DNA of 64,000 bases from Schleiferilactobacillus harbinensis DSM 16991 (GCF_000425885.1 NZ_AUEH01000002.1:1-64000); one strand, 5' to 3'; counted from the stretch's first letter, positions 34,790 through 46,250 are shown. Notes: generated by a model not told the origin, from the letters alone. Program-made: numbers and translations.

Positions 34790-37204
34790 TTACTTATGGT
34801 TCTGATTGCGACGATGATTATTACTATTGTTGCTGCGCACGACCCGCGGCCGGTTGAAGCCGTCGTCGCTCTTGCCGCCGTTGTTATTATTGGTGTTCCG
34901 ATTGCCGCGGTTGTTGTTATTGTTGCCGCGGAAATTCGGCTTGCCGCCAGTGGTCTTGCGAGGACCGCTGTAGTTGCCGGAATTGCCGTATTGCGCCATC
35001 CGCTTCTGCCGCTGATCCGCACGCTGCTGATCCTCTGGGCTCAGGACTAATTCAAAGGTCAACTGGCGCAGCGTCACATTAGCTGTGACCAATTTAACTT
35101 TGACGTCTTGGCCGATCCGGTACATTTTATGGGTCGATCGGCCAATCAAGGCTAACTGCTTCTCATCGAATGAGTAGAAGTCGTCGCCAATCGTCGAAAT
35201 GTGGACCAGACCCTCAACGGTGTTCGGCAGCGCAATGAACATTCCGAAGCTGGTGACCGAAGCGACGACGGCATCGAATTCTTGATCGACTTGGTCCGCC
35301 ATATATTCAGTCTTCAGCAGATCATCCACGTCCCGCTCCGTGTCGACTGCTTTGCGCTCTTGGGTCGAACATTGCAATGCAACATCTGGCAGGATCTCGT
35401 GGAACTTATCCTTTTCCTTCTGGGTCGTGCCATTAGCCGCGTACTCATGGATCATCCGGTGCACGAACAAGTCCGGATACCGGCGAATGGGCGAGGTGAA
35501 GTGGGTATAATACTCGGCCGCCAAACCAAAGTGGCCCAGCAGTTCATCGGAATAATGGGCCTGTTTCAAGCTGCGCAGCATCATGATATTGACAACTGCC
35601 TCTTGCGGCGTACCTTCCACCTGGGCCAGCAGATCCTGCAAGGCCTTGGGCTTCACGTTCTCTGTGCCGCCCTTAGGATGAATCCCAAAAGCCGACACAA
35701 ATTCATAGAAGGATTGGATCCGATCTTCATCAGGCGTTTCGTGCACCCGGTACAAGAACGGCACATGCTTCTTGTAATAGGCCTCTGCGACGGTCTCATT
35801 GGCCGCCAGCATGAAGCTTTCGATCATTCGCTCTGCCGTCCCCCGCTCACGCAAGACGATATCCACTGGCTTAGAGTTTTCATCCACAATGATTTTTGCT
35901 TCAGTGTCTTCAAAGTCGATAGCCCCGCGGCGATGACGCATGGCAAAGAGAATCTTATGCAATTCGCCCATGGTGTCGAACATGTCGTCCAGCTTGGCGT
36001 ATTGTTCCCGCAGTGCTGGATCGCGATCTTCGATGATTTTGTTCACGTTGTTGTATGTCATTCGGGCGGCTGACTTCATCACACTGGGATAAATATCATA
36101 CTTCACGACGTGACCTTCACCATCAATTTCCATGTCGCAGGTCAAGGTCAGGCGCTCTACTCCGGGATTCAAGGAACAAATTCCGTTGGATAGGCGGAAC
36201 GGCAGCATCGGGATCACCCGATCGGCCAAATAGGTACTGGTCCCGCGATCATAGGCTTCCTTATCCAGAGGCGATCCCTCAGTGACATAGTGGGACACAT
36301 CGGCGATAGAGACGCCTAAATGATAATGGCCGTTATCCATTTTCCAAACCGCCACGGCATCGTCGAAGTCCTTCGAATCATCACCGTCGATGGTGACCAT
36401 CGGCTGATCCGTAATATCCCGCCGGCCGATTTTTTCTTCCGGCTGCACGGTATCGGGAATACTATTGGCCTGATCCAGGACTTCCTGGGGGAATTCATCA
36501 TGCAATCCATGATCGTAAACGATGGACAGAATGTCGACCCCGGGCTCGTTCTTATTCCCAATGGTCTTCAAAACGACCCCTTCCATCTGGGTCGGTGTCT
36601 TCGCTGTGGGATACTTAGTGATCTCCACTAAGACCATATCACCCATTTGGGGATGGATACCTTCATTAGACAGGAAAATCACATATTGGGCCAATTTCTT
36701 TTCGTGACTGGATGCATAACCGACCTGACCCGTCTTCTTAGCTTCTGCGTCGGAATACTGGACAAACTCACCGACTAGACGAGTGATTTTGCGTTCGACG
36801 ACACCGGAAATATAGCCTTCCGGGCCCTTTTTCTTCCAAGGATTGCCCGGACCGACCATCGTGACAACGACCGTATCGCCGTCAATGGCCGTATCAGTCT
36901 TGCCTTTGGGGATAAAGATATCCGGTTGTTCATCATCATAAGAGACAAAGCCGAAACCCTTCTCGTGGCCATGGAAAACACCCGTAACGACTTCGTCGAT
37001 CGGGGTCAGCTGATAACGGTCGTTACCCTGAGGTGTGATGCGCTTGTCGTTTTCCAGTTCGGTCAGGACCTTCACAATATTTTTGAAGGCTGCCGCGCCG
37101 CCTAAGTGCATGATCTTGGCTAATGTCTCGACCGTATATTGGGTCTCTGGATGACTGCCAAAGATGTCGTAGACATTCGCAATTAATTCATCGTGTTCAT
37201 TCAT
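34790..37204 (-). CDS. rnr: ribonuclease R
   Basis: 3'-5' exoribonuclease that degrades structured RNA and works with SmpB/tmRNA in stalled-message decay. An N-terminal winged-helix/cold-shock region, the RNB domain with DGDDSKDFDDAVAVWK and YHLGVSIADVSHYV, and an S1 domain near residues 650-730 (FDAVVASVTSFGMFIALPN) are complete. The C-terminal 60 residues are an Asn/Gly/Arg-rich tail. I choose ATG 37204 (804 residues), whose AGAAGG site is somewhat far, over the longer open frame. Confidence 0.96.
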   Translation of the reverse strand: MNEHDELIANVYDIFGSHPETQYTVETLAKIMHLGGAAAFKNIVKVLTELENDKRITPQGNDRYQLTPIDEVVTGVFHGHEKGFGFVSYDDEQPDIFIPKGKTDTAIDGDTVVVTMVGPGNPWKKKGPEGYISGVVERKITRLVGEFVQYSDAEAKKTGQVGYASSHEKKLAQYVIFLSNEGIHPQMGDMVLVEITKYPTAKTPTQMEGVVLKTIGNKNEPGVDILSIVYDHGLHDEFPQEVLDQANSIPDTVQPEEKIGRRDITDQPMVTIDGDDSKDFDDAVAVWKMDNGHYHLGVSIADVSHYVTEGSPLDKEAYDRGTSTYLADRVIPMLPFRLSNGICSLNPGVERLTLTCDMEIDGEGHVVKYDIYPSVMKSAARMTYNNVNKIIEDRDPALREQYAKLDDMFDTMGELHKILFAMRHRRGAIDFEDTEAKIIVDENSKPVDIVLRERGTAERMIESFMLAANETVAEAYYKKHVPFLYRVHETPDEDRIQSFYEFVSAFGIHPKGGTENVKPKALQDLLAQVEGTPQEAVVNIMMLRSLKQAHYSDELLGHFGLAAEYYTHFTSPIRRYPDLFVHRMIHEYAANGTTQKEKDKFHEILPDVALQCSTQERKAVDTERDVDDLLKTEYMADQVDQEFDAVVASVTSFGMFIALPNTVEGLVHISTIGDDFYSFDEKQLALIGRSTHKMYRIGQDVKVKLVTANVTLRQLTFELVLSPEDQQRADQRQKRMAQYGNSGNYSGPRKTTGGKPNFRGNNNNNRGNRNTNNNNGGKSDDGFNRPRVVRSNNSNNHRRNQNHK

Positions 37205-37292
37205 TAAACTGTTTACCGTCCTTCTTACTTGGTGGCACCCCACCAGAATTCATTTGTGCAAAGAAAAATGAGGCCGAAAAAATGTGCGTTCA

Positions 37293-37339
37293 CGACAACA
37301 AGGGGCAAAAGCCGTACCTTGGCTTTGCCCCTTGTTGCG
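37293..37339 (-). terminator. terminator or attenuator between secG and rnr
   Basis: Strong stem CAACAAGGGGCAAA / TTTGCCCCTTGTTG around a short loop, after secG and before rnr on the minus strand. The tail has T residues only at a distance, so read-through into rnr is likely. Confidence 0.6.
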
Positions 37340-37344
37340 TTAAG

Positions 37345-37436
37345 CAGAAATTGCTGGCTTGTGTTCCGCGACTAGGAAAAGCATGCGAGTCTGTCATCGC
37401 CGACAACGTTGTGTTCCAGCCTCTGTATCCATTAGA
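37345..37436. other. secG-rnr intergenic stretch, no gene seen
   Basis: Ninety bases without a coding frame. TTGTGTTCC occurs twice, 50 bases apart (37359 and 37409), and short GACT/AGTC arms lie between. No tRNA, riboswitch or tmRNA could be recognised. Confidence 0.4.
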
Positions 37437-37673
37437 TTATTTTGATCCGAGGTAGACCAGAATCAACGCAAATACGAAGAATAGAAAGCCTAAAACGGCC
37501 GTCACTTTCTCCATAAATGCTTCAAAGCCCCGCTTCTTTTGTTGACCAAAAAGCTCGCCGCCGCCACCAGAAAGGGCGTTCAGCGCATCCTGCTGTTTGG
37601 TCGGCTGCATCATGACCGCGATCACGATGGCAATGGAATCAATAATGAGTAACGTCATAACGAGATTATACAC
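37437..37673 (-). CDS. secG: preprotein translocase subunit SecG
   Basis: A 78-residue two-helix membrane protein of the Sec channel. Helix one is LVMTLLIIDSIAIVIAVMMQ, the connecting loop has ALSGGGGELFGQQKKRGFEAFMEK (the SecG glycine/phenylalanine signature) and helix two is VLGFLFFVFALILVYL. First gene before rnr and smpB. Confidence 0.93.
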   Translation of the reverse strand: MYNLVMTLLIIDSIAIVIAVMMQPTKQQDALNALSGGGGELFGQQKKRGFEAFMEKVTAVLGFLFFVFALILVYLGSK

Positions 37674-37830
37674 GTATAGAACCTGCTTTCACTCCGGATT
37701 GCTAAATTTACTTGTTTATCGTACCACACTACGCGGGCCGCCGTCTAGCATGGGCGATTCGGCTAGCACCCCCGGCGGGCCAAAATAGGGTATGATGGGG
37801 ACAACTTAGAATAGAAGGAGCGGACGAATA

Positions 37831-38277
37831 ATGACCAGTACAATGCTCGCCATTTTATTAACGACATTTCTCACGGTGATGACCCTATTCTTTGCGTGGC
37901 TGGCGGTCCGGGTCAGATTGCAGACCCTGGCCACGATTCGCCGCCGGATTCTTGCCTTAAAGGACAAATTACGCCGCCCAGGTGATCATTTTGAGCTCAG
38001 CGGCCCGGTGGTCAGTCATCGGTTCTGGAAAGATTATGTGCTCCGTGATGGCCGCGGAATCTTGCGCCGGGTGGGTAAAATCGTTACCTTTTTGCTGCTG
38101 ATTCATATTGCGGGGATCTTTTTGCCATTGCGGCTGGTGATGCTGGTTCTTTTTCTGCCCTTTGCTGACGCGGTATATTTCTATATTCAGCTCCACCGGT
38201 ACGACGATCTGGTCGCTAACTGGGATAGCCAAGTGCAGCAGCATTACATCGCCGCCGATCCCAGCGATAATCACTAG
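37831..38277 (+). CDS. small membrane protein of unknown function
   Basis: A 148-residue protein with an N-terminal membrane helix (LAILLTTFLTVMTLFFAWLAV), a basic middle section (RRRILALKDKLRR) and two more hydrophobic segments around 85-120 (VTFLLLIHIAGIFL, LVMLVLFLPFADAVYFYI). I do not recognise a family. ATG 37831 follows AGAAGGAGCGG. Its stop codon shares the palindrome CTAG with the stop of the convergent ClC gene. Confidence 0.7.
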   Translation: MTSTMLAILLTTFLTVMTLFFAWLAVRVRLQTLATIRRRILALKDKLRRPGDHFELSGPVVSHRFWKDYVLRDGRGILRRVGKIVTFLLLIHIAGIFLPLRLVMLVLFLPFADAVYFYIQLHRYDDLVANWDSQVQQHYIAADPSDNH

Positions 38278-39827
38278 TGCCGTTGCTGGACCAGCGCTGT
38301 GAGCTCTTCTTTGACTTTTGCGCGCATGCTGGCGTCCACTGCCACTAACAGCGTATCCCCGGCATGAATCAAGGTATCGCCGCTGGGGACCAATTCCTGT
38401 TCCCCCCGCCGAATTGCCACCAGCAAAGTGCCTTTCGGCCAACGGAAATCACGCACCGAAGTGTCTTCCAACCGCGAACCAACCGTCACCGGAATTTCAA
38501 TATGCGCCCGTTTGCCCGTTGGTCCCTGCGTGCCAGCGGGCAATTTGAGCCGGTCGCGCAAACTGGCATAGATTGGTGCCCCGTGCAGCACGTCCACTAC
38601 CAGATAAGCCACGAGGGATACCACGGCCAAGGGCATCAGGTGCACGAGTGATCCCACCATTTCAGTGATCAATAGAATAGCCGTAAACGGCGCCTTGCCA
38701 ATACCGGCGAAATAGCCAGCCATGGCAAAAATGACAAAATTAATGAAGTATTGCCGCGGCAGCCAGCCGAGCATGATCATCACGGTGGCGTAAATACCGC
38801 CCAATACGGCGCCTAGACTAAGAATCGGCAGAAAAATCCCGCCGGGCAGACCGGATCCATAAGCGACCATGGACAATGCAAAGCGGACCGCGAATAAGAC
38901 CAGCAACAATCCGAGGGTGGGCACCACTTGCCCCATGTGCAGGATAATGGCGTTTCCCCCGCCCAACCACAGCGGTTGCCAAAAGCCAACTAAAATGGTG
39001 ACTGCAAACGGTACGAGACCGTCCAGCCAGCGCGGCAGCGGGACAAATCGCCGGTACCAGCCGGGCATGGCCAGCAATGTCTTCTGATAAACCACGCCCA
39101 GCAGCCCCAGCAAGACGCCTAATCCCAGCAAATGGCCGTATTCATTTAACGGCAGACTATTGGCATAGGTGAGGTGCAGGACCGGCGTCAAGCCGAAGAC
39201 CACACTGGCGACAAAGTTAGCCGCCACGGCGCTGGCCAGCGATGCCAGCCAAACCAGCAGGGAAAAGTTGTGGTATATTTCCTCCAGCACAAATAACGTA
39301 CCGGCAATGGGCGCATTAAACGCGGCGGATAATCCGCCAGCTGCCCCGCAGGCAATGGCAATGCGGCGCGCGGTACCGGCCTGACCGGTAGTTTCCGCGA
39401 AACCCTGGCCGACAGCGGCGCCAAGCTGAATTGAGGGCCCTTCCCGACCCAGAAATAGACCCGGACCGATACTTAAGACGCCGCCGATAAATTTGCGCCA
39501 GAGGATCGACCACCAGTGCAGCTGCAAGGCGTCATCCAGTTGGGCCTCAACTTGAGGAATACCCGAGCCGCTGATCTGCGGCTGCTGCTTAACCAAGATG
39601 CCGGCCCCTAACGGCAGCAGGACACTGCCGCCGATGATCACCAGCCACCACCAGCCGTGGCCAGTCTGGACCTGCTGATAGACCCAGATGGTGGCGGCCA
39701 GCATTTTACCGATACTCCAGCGAAAGGCGCTCACGACCGCGCCGGTACAAAGACCAATCAGCAGTCCGCGCCCCACCAGAATCAAACGGGTCCAATCAAT
39801 TGGCTGAGTCTGTTTGGACGTTTCCAC
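38274..39827 (-). CDS. ClC-family chloride channel/transporter with RCK_C domain
   Basis: A 517-residue membrane protein. Selectivity motifs ISGSGIPQVE, FLGREGPSIQLGAAVGQG (with the gating Glu) and GSGLPGGIFLPILSLGAVLGG are in the EriC order; residues about 430-517 form a TrkA-C (RCK_C) ligand domain (VTVGSRLEDTSVRDFRWPKG...SGDTLIHAGDTLLVAV). It moves Cl- with or against protons, helping pH and acid tolerance. The GTG start at 39827 follows AAGGGAG. Convergent with the small membrane protein gene. Confidence 0.93.
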   Translation of the reverse strand: METSKQTQPIDWTRLILVGRGLLIGLCTGAVVSAFRWSIGKMLAATIWVYQQVQTGHGWWWLVIIGGSVLLPLGAGILVKQQPQISGSGIPQVEAQLDDALQLHWWSILWRKFIGGVLSIGPGLFLGREGPSIQLGAAVGQGFAETTGQAGTARRIAIACGAAGGLSAAFNAPIAGTLFVLEEIYHNFSLLVWLASLASAVAANFVASVVFGLTPVLHLTYANSLPLNEYGHLLGLGVLLGLLGVVYQKTLLAMPGWYRRFVPLPRWLDGLVPFAVTILVGFWQPLWLGGGNAIILHMGQVVPTLGLLLVLFAVRFALSMVAYGSGLPGGIFLPILSLGAVLGGIYATVMIMLGWLPRQYFINFVIFAMAGYFAGIGKAPFTAILLITEMVGSLVHLMPLAVVSLVAYLVVDVLHGAPIYASLRDRLKLPAGTQGPTGKRAHIEIPVTVGSRLEDTSVRDFRWPKGTLLVAIRRGEQELVPSGDTLIHAGDTLLVAVDASMRAKVKEELTALVQQRH

Positions 39828-39856
39828 ACCCTGTCACTCCCTTCAAAAGTTCAGAC

Positions 39857-39896
39857 AAAAACACCGCAGACTGGTGGCGCCGGCCCGCGGTGTTTG
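39857..39896 (-). terminator. terminator of the glycolytic operon
   Basis: AAACACCGC / GCGGTGTTTTT stem 37 bases after the eno stop. Confidence 0.75.
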
Positions 39897-39932
39897 TCGA
39901 CCCCTGATCGTCACCAGAGGGTTAAGCGATTA

Positions 39933-41276
<1,344 letters not shown>

Positions 41277-41348
41277 CTACCGTATTTAACGGTGGGACAA
41301 AAGGAATTCCTGGATTTCCCAACCAATCATTCCCCTTGCCGCAACCAA

Positions 41349-42125
<777 letters not shown>

Positions 42126-43337
42126 TTACTTGTCAGAAATGGAGGCGATACCCGGCAATGTCTTACCTTCCAGGTATTCCAGAGAAGCGCCGCCGCCAGT
42201 GGAAATGTGGGTAATCTTGTCTGCGATGCCCAATTGCTCAGCAGCCGCTGCGGAATCGCCGCCGCCGATGATCGTGGTGGCCCCTTGCAGGTCGCCCAGT
42301 GCTTGGCCGACTTCCAAAGTACCCTTGGCGAAGTGGCTCATTTCAAACGCACCCATCGGGCCGTTCCAAACAACCGTCTTAGCGCCTTGCAGCTTCTCCT
42401 TGAACAGAGCAACTGTCTTCGGGCCGATATCCAAGGCTAATTCATCGTCAGGAACATCCACGCCGACAGTCTCGTAAGGCACGTCGTTGGAGAATTCCTT
42501 AGCGACCACGTTGTCGACCGGCAAAACGATCTTGTCACCAGCTTTAGCCAGTAATTGCTTAGCCAAGTCTTCCTTGTCCGGTTCGTACAGAGACTTGCCG
42601 ATCTTGTGGCCCTGGGCCGCCAAGAAGGTGTACGCCATGCCGCCGCCGATCAGGATGTGATCAGACTTAGGAATCAAGTTGTCAATGACGCCGATCTTGT
42701 CGGAAACCTTAGCCCCGCCAAGAATGGTAACGAACGGGTGAACCGGATTGTCGACCGCTTCGCCCAAGAACTTGATTTCCTTTTCCATCAAGAAGCCAGC
42801 CGCAACGGGCTTGCCAGCAGCCTTCATAGCGGTGGCGATACCAACGTTAGAAGCGTGCTCCCGGTGTGCTGTCCCAAAGGCGTCGTTGATAAATACGTCG
42901 CCCAAGGAAGCCCAGTATTGACCCAGCTTCGGATCGTTCTTGGATTCCCGCTTGCCAAAATCGTTGTCGATATCTTGGAACCGAGTGTTCTCCATTAACA
43001 ATACCTGACCGTCTTGCAGCTTGTTGATGGCGTCTTCCAATTCCTTGCCTTCGTTAACCGGTACAAATTCAACCGGCTTGTTCAACAATTCGGAAAGACG
43101 AGCAGCAACGGGCTTCAAGCTCAGCTTAGCCTTGTCTTCGTCACTCTTGATCCGGCCTAAGTGAGACAGCAGAATTGCCTTGCCGCCATGCTCGATGATG
43201 TATTTAATCGTCGGTAAAGCAGCGCGGATCCGGTTGTCGTCGCCAATCTTGCCGTCCTTGATGGGCACGTTGAAGTCCACCCGCATCAAGACTTTTTTGT
43301 CTTTGACATCGACGTCAGAAACAATCAATTTTGCCAT
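42126..43337 (-). CDS. pgk: phosphoglycerate kinase
   Basis: Forms ATP from 1,3-bisphosphoglycerate. 403 residues; N-domain [14 protein letters not shown] and LLSHLGR, hinge [14 protein letters not shown] and C-domain [11 protein letters not shown] and [15 protein letters not shown] are intact. A terminator-like hairpin stands between gap and this gene, suggesting reduced pgk-tpiA-eno transcript relative to gap. Confidence 0.98.
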   Translation of the reverse strand: MAKLIVSDVDVKDKKVLMRVDFNVPIKDGKIGDDNRIRAALPTIKYIIEHGGKAILLSHLGRIKSDEDKAKLSLKPVAARLSELLNKPVEFVPVNEGKELEDAINKLQDGQVLLMENTRFQDIDNDFGKRESKNDPKLGQYWASLGDVFINDAFGTAHREHASNVGIATAMKAAGKPVAAGFLMEKEIKFLGEAVDNPVHPFVTILGGAKVSDKIGVIDNLIPKSDHILIGGGMAYTFLAAQGHKIGKSLYEPDKEDLAKQLLAKAGDKIVLPVDNVVAKEFSNDVPYETVGVDVPDDELALDIGPKTVALFKEKLQGAKTVVWNGPMGAFEMSHFAKGTLEVGQALGDLQGATTIIGGGDSAAAAEQLGIADKITHISTGGGASLEYLEGKTLPGIASISDK

Positions 43338-43375
43338 TGTGTAGTAACCTCCTAGTTAAACTTTCCAAAAATAAA

Positions 43376-43404
43376 AGGCGAAGGGAGTGAACCTCCCTCC
43401 GCCT
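43376..43404 (-). terminator. hairpin with T-rich tail between gap and pgk
   Basis: Minus-strand stem AGGCGGAGGGAG / CTCCCTTCGCCT, followed by TTTTATTTTT. It looks like an intrinsic terminator inside the operon and may act as an attenuator or protect the gap message. Confidence 0.6.
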
Positions 43405-43439
43405 CAACGTTATTGCCGTATTAAAGCTGGACGCTCAGA

Positions 43440-44462
43440 TTAGAGAGTGGCAAACTTCAACAGCGTACGAATCATCTGGCAAGTGAAACCATATTCGTTG
43501 TCGTACCAAGCAACAGTCTTAACCAATTGATTGTCGCCAGCAGTAACAACTTCAGTTTGGGTCGGGTCGAAGATGGAGCCGTATGTTGTACCGATAACAT
43601 CGGAAGATACGATTTCATCAGCGTTGTAGCCGAAGCTTTCGTTGCCTTCAGTGTGCTTCTTGATTGCTTCGTTAACTTCGTCGGCAGTAACCTTCTTGTC
43701 AAGGATAGTAACCAATTCAGTCAAGGAACCATCAACAACAGACACACGTTGTGCATGGCCGTTCAGGACACCCTTCAATTCAGGAATTACCAAGCCAATG
43801 GCCTTAGCAGCACCTGTGGAGTGGGGAATCGTGTTAACAGCGGCAGAACGAGCAGCACGCAAGTTGCCACCACGTACAGGGCCGTCAAGCAGCATCTGAG
43901 TGGAAGTGTAGGCGTGAACCGTCGTCATGGTACCAACCTTGATACCAAATTCGTTGTTGACGAAGTAAGCCAGAGGAGCCAAGCAGTTAGTTGTGCAGGA
44001 ACCAGCAGAAACGATACGATCGTCACTGTTCAAAGTGTCATCGTTAACGTTGTAAACGATGGTCTTTGTGTCGCTGCCAGCCGGTGCTGAGATCAGTACC
44101 CGCTTTGCGCCAGCGTCCAAGTGTGCTTGGGACTTAGCCTTGGAAGTATAGAAGCCGGTGCATTCCAGAACGTATTCAACGCCGTCGTTCTTAACCCAAG
44201 GAATGTTTTGTGCTTGGGGTTCAGCGTATACACGGTACTTCTTGCCGTCAACGACGATGGAGTCGTCAGTCGCGCTCACTTCACCAGGGAAGGTGCCATG
44301 AGTGGAGTCATACTTCAACAGATGAGCCAGCATTGCCGGGCTGGTTAAATCGTTGATAGCGACAACTTGAATATCGTTGGACTTAGCACCTAATTCATAA
44401 ATCCGACGGAAAGCCAAACGACCGATACGACCGAAGCCGTTGATACCAATTTTGACAGTCAT
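43440..44462 (-). CDS. gap: glyceraldehyde-3-phosphate dehydrogenase
   Basis: NAD-dependent oxidation of glyceraldehyde-3-phosphate. The 340 residues hold the start [16 protein letters not shown], the active-site [14 protein letters not shown] with catalytic Cys and WYDNEYGF near the end. Strongly biased codons. Directly downstream of its regulator cggR (38 bases). Confidence 0.98.
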   Translation of the reverse strand: MTVKIGINGFGRIGRLAFRRIYELGAKSNDIQVVAINDLTSPAMLAHLLKYDSTHGTFPGEVSATDDSIVVDGKKYRVYAEPQAQNIPWVKNDGVEYVLECTGFYTSKAKSQAHLDAGAKRVLISAPAGSDTKTIVYNVNDDTLNSDDRIVSAGSCTTNCLAPLAYFVNNEFGIKVGTMTTVHAYTSTQMLLDGPVRGGNLRAARSAAVNTIPHSTGAAKAIGLVIPELKGVLNGHAQRVSVVDGSLTELVTILDKKVTADEVNEAIKKHTEGNESFGYNADEIVSSDVIGTTYGSIFDPTQTEVVTAGDNQLVKTVAWYDNEYGFTCQMIRTLLKFATL

Positions 44463-44500
44463 ACAAAACTTCCTCCTTTAGGAAATTGAACAATAATATT

Positions 44501-45538
44501 TTAAAGGGTTGCCCCATTTAAAATCACTTTAGCTGCACCTTCATCCGTGATCAACCACGTATGTTCCGGTGCACTATGCATGTACGCCTTAATTGCTTTG
44601 CCTTTGGAAGCTCCGCCAGCAATGCAGACGACGTACGGGATTTTCTGCAAGTCAGAAACTTGCAGGCCAATGCGCGGTACCTTGTAAACCACCTGGCCGG
44701 CTTCATCGAAGAAATAGCCGAAGGCTTCGCCGACTGCTTGATCCTTTTGCAACAGCTGAATCGTGGCCGCGTCCATTTCACGACGCTTGGCCATGACCAA
44801 GGCATCACCCACGCTGTGGACTACCGCAGTCGCATGACCGATCAGATCAAGGACCCGGCGTACACTCGGTTCTTTCAAAAGCGGCTCGTAAACATCGGCA
44901 CTCACATTATCCGGAAGATAAAGGGCACGATGCTCGCCGCCAGTGGAACGGGCCATCTCGGCACAAATCGTGTTGGCCTGAATGTCGACCCGTTCGCCGA
45001 TACCGCCGCGGGCGGGAACGAACATGAGCTGGCGGTTCTGCCCCAGCCTACGGCTAAGAGCGGTCGCCACATGGCCCATCGTGTTGCCGCCCATGACGGC
45101 AACGACGTTCCTGCCATCCGGCAGCAATGCGTTCAGCGTTTGATTCACCAGCGCACCCATCTCATCAAGAATCTTCGGCTGCGTATCGCAGTTACCCGAT
45201 ACAATCATGACGTGATCCACACCCAACACATGGGCTAATTGATTCTCCACATCATGAATGCCAACCAATTGATTCATGAAGTTCTCCAAGCCTTGAAGAA
45301 CTTCTCGACCATGGGTGGTGATGACCATCCCGGCGGATGTTGAGTCGATCAGCCGCTGGCGCCGGAGGAAATCTGTCTCCGTGCGCAGCACCCGCTCGCT
45401 TACATCCAATTCAGCCGCCAGTGTGCGGCGGCCGATCGGGGACGCCCAACTGATCATGCGCAGGACCTGATACCGTTGGCGAAGCACAGATAGGAAATCC
45501 GGCGCGAGCGCCTCGATCCACCCCAGTTCTTCGTGCAC
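44501..45538 (-). CDS. cggR: central glycolytic genes regulator
   Basis: A SorC-family repressor of the gap operon. An N-terminal winged helix (EELGWIEALAPDFLSVLRQRY, then TLAAELDVSERVLRTETDFL) precedes the sugar-phosphate-binding effector domain (VVAVMGGNTMGHVA, SVGDALVMAKRR). In relatives fructose-1,6-bisphosphate weakens DNA binding. The start is GTG 45538, 9 bases after GAGAGGGG; the open frame upstream crosses the operator and is not coding. 345 residues. Operator and promoter are at 45557-45593 and 45651-45679. Confidence 0.93.
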   Translation of the reverse strand: MHEELGWIEALAPDFLSVLRQRYQVLRMISWASPIGRRTLAAELDVSERVLRTETDFLRRQRLIDSTSAGMVITTHGREVLQGLENFMNQLVGIHDVENQLAHVLGVDHVMIVSGNCDTQPKILDEMGALVNQTLNALLPDGRNVVAVMGGNTMGHVATALSRRLGQNRQLMFVPARGGIGERVDIQANTICAEMARSTGGEHRALYLPDNVSADVYEPLLKEPSVRRVLDLIGHATAVVHSVGDALVMAKRREMDAATIQLLQKDQAVGEAFGYFFDEAGQVVYKVPRIGLQVSDLQKIPYVVCIAGGASKGKAIKAYMHSAPEHTWLITDEGAAKVILNGATL

Positions 45539-45556
45539 GATATCTGACCCCTCTCT

Positions 45557-45593
45557 GGGACGCATTATGTCCAAGGGTGTCACAGAGTGACCC
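45557..45593. promoter_or_regulatory. CggR-type operator
   Basis: On the minus strand GGGTCACTCTGTGACACC is followed by TTGGACATAATGCGTCCC. The GGGAC/TGTGAC repeats and the GGACAT...GTCC unit match the two-part operator layout of Bacillus subtilis cggR. It lies between the predicted transcription start and the gene. Confidence 0.65.
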
Positions 45594-45650
45594 GGTGAGG
45601 GGAAAATTTTAAGGGATCCACTCACTTCGGTTCTCCCTCTGACACTTATC

Positions 45651-45679
45651 AATATAGCACTCGCCGTAGGGGTTTGCAA
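45651..45679 (-). promoter_or_regulatory. predicted cggR-gap operon promoter
   Basis: TTGCAA (45679-45674), a 17-base spacer and TATATT (45656-45651) on the minus strand, about 60 bases upstream of the operator. Confidence 0.6.
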
Positions 45680-45796
45680 GTTCAGCGCTTCTTCCCGCAA
45701 ACCCCATTGGGCCCGGTTTTGGGCCACTTTTCAGCCCTTTTTTGCGCAAAAATATCAATAATTGTTCGGAATTTGCACATATTTTCAGCAGGTTGG

Positions 45797-45826
45797 ACAA
45801 AAAACGCCCCAGTCGGCCGGGGCAGG
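45797..45826 (-). terminator. second terminator downstream of tRNA-Arg
   Basis: GCCCCGGCCGACTGGGGC followed by TTTTTT on the minus strand, 15-45 bases after the first terminator and before the cggR promoter; it insulates the glycolytic operon. Confidence 0.65.
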
Positions 45827-45841
45827 CTGTCCGAAGCCACC

Positions 45842-45875
45842 AAAAAACCGCCCACCGACAGCAATCGGTGGGCGG
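45842..45875 (-). terminator. first terminator downstream of tRNA-Arg
   Basis: Perfect 11-bp stem CCGCCCACCGA / TCGGTGGGCGG with TTTTTT on the minus strand. Confidence 0.85.
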
Positions 45876-45892
45876 AACATTCTGAATCACTA

Positions 45893-45964
45893 TGCGCTGT
45901 GGGGGAATCGAACCCTCATCTAAAGAACCGGAATCTTTCGTGCGATCCATTACACTAACAGCGC
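45893..45964 (-). tRNA. tRNA-Arg(CCG)
   Basis: A 72-base cloverleaf without encoded CCA. Acceptor GCGCTGT / ACAGCGC, anticodon arm AAAGA-TTCCGGT-TCTTT with anticodon CCG, T-loop TTCGATT and discriminator A. The T-stem GAGGG / CCCCC has one A-C mismatch at its second pair, where related tRNAs have a pair. It would read the CGG arginine codon. Two terminators follow. Confidence 0.88.
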
Positions 45965-46090
45965 ATCACTTGAAATATAATACCTGAAACCCCGAGGAAT
46001 TACAAGGGGGTCGCAGAAGTTTTTCGCCAGAATCGACAGAACTTTGCTATGATGGAGTCAGTTACTGAATTAAGAAAGGAGCCTTCCCCA

Positions 46091-46225
46091 ATGGATAAAC
46101 ACACTGCCGCCGAAGTGTTACATATCGTGAACGGCGTCTTGCTGATCACCACCGGTACGATCGCCATCGTCGCTGCCGGTCTAAGCTTGGCCGCCCCCAA
46201 GGACAAACATGAGCGTCGCCGTTGA
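46091..46225 (+). CDS. 44-residue single-helix membrane peptide
   Basis: ATG 46091 follows AAGAAAGGAG. The peptide starts MDKHTAAEVLHIVNG, spans the membrane once (VLLITTGTIAIVAAGLSLA) and ends with the basic KDKHERRR. The good ribosome site, clean helix and charged ends support a real gene, but I recognise no family. It could be a small stress or regulator peptide; it stands alone, and the clpP promoter begins at its stop codon. Confidence 0.55.
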   Translation: MDKHTAAEVLHIVNGVLLITTGTIAIVAAGLSLAAPKDKHERRR

Positions 46226-46250
46226 CGCCTGGATTCTTTCGTGGTAAATT
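46222..46250 (+). promoter_or_regulatory. clpP promoter
   Basis: TTGACG (46222-46227), a 17-base spacer and TAAATT (46245-46250). The -35 overlaps the stop of the small peptide gene. Confidence 0.65.
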
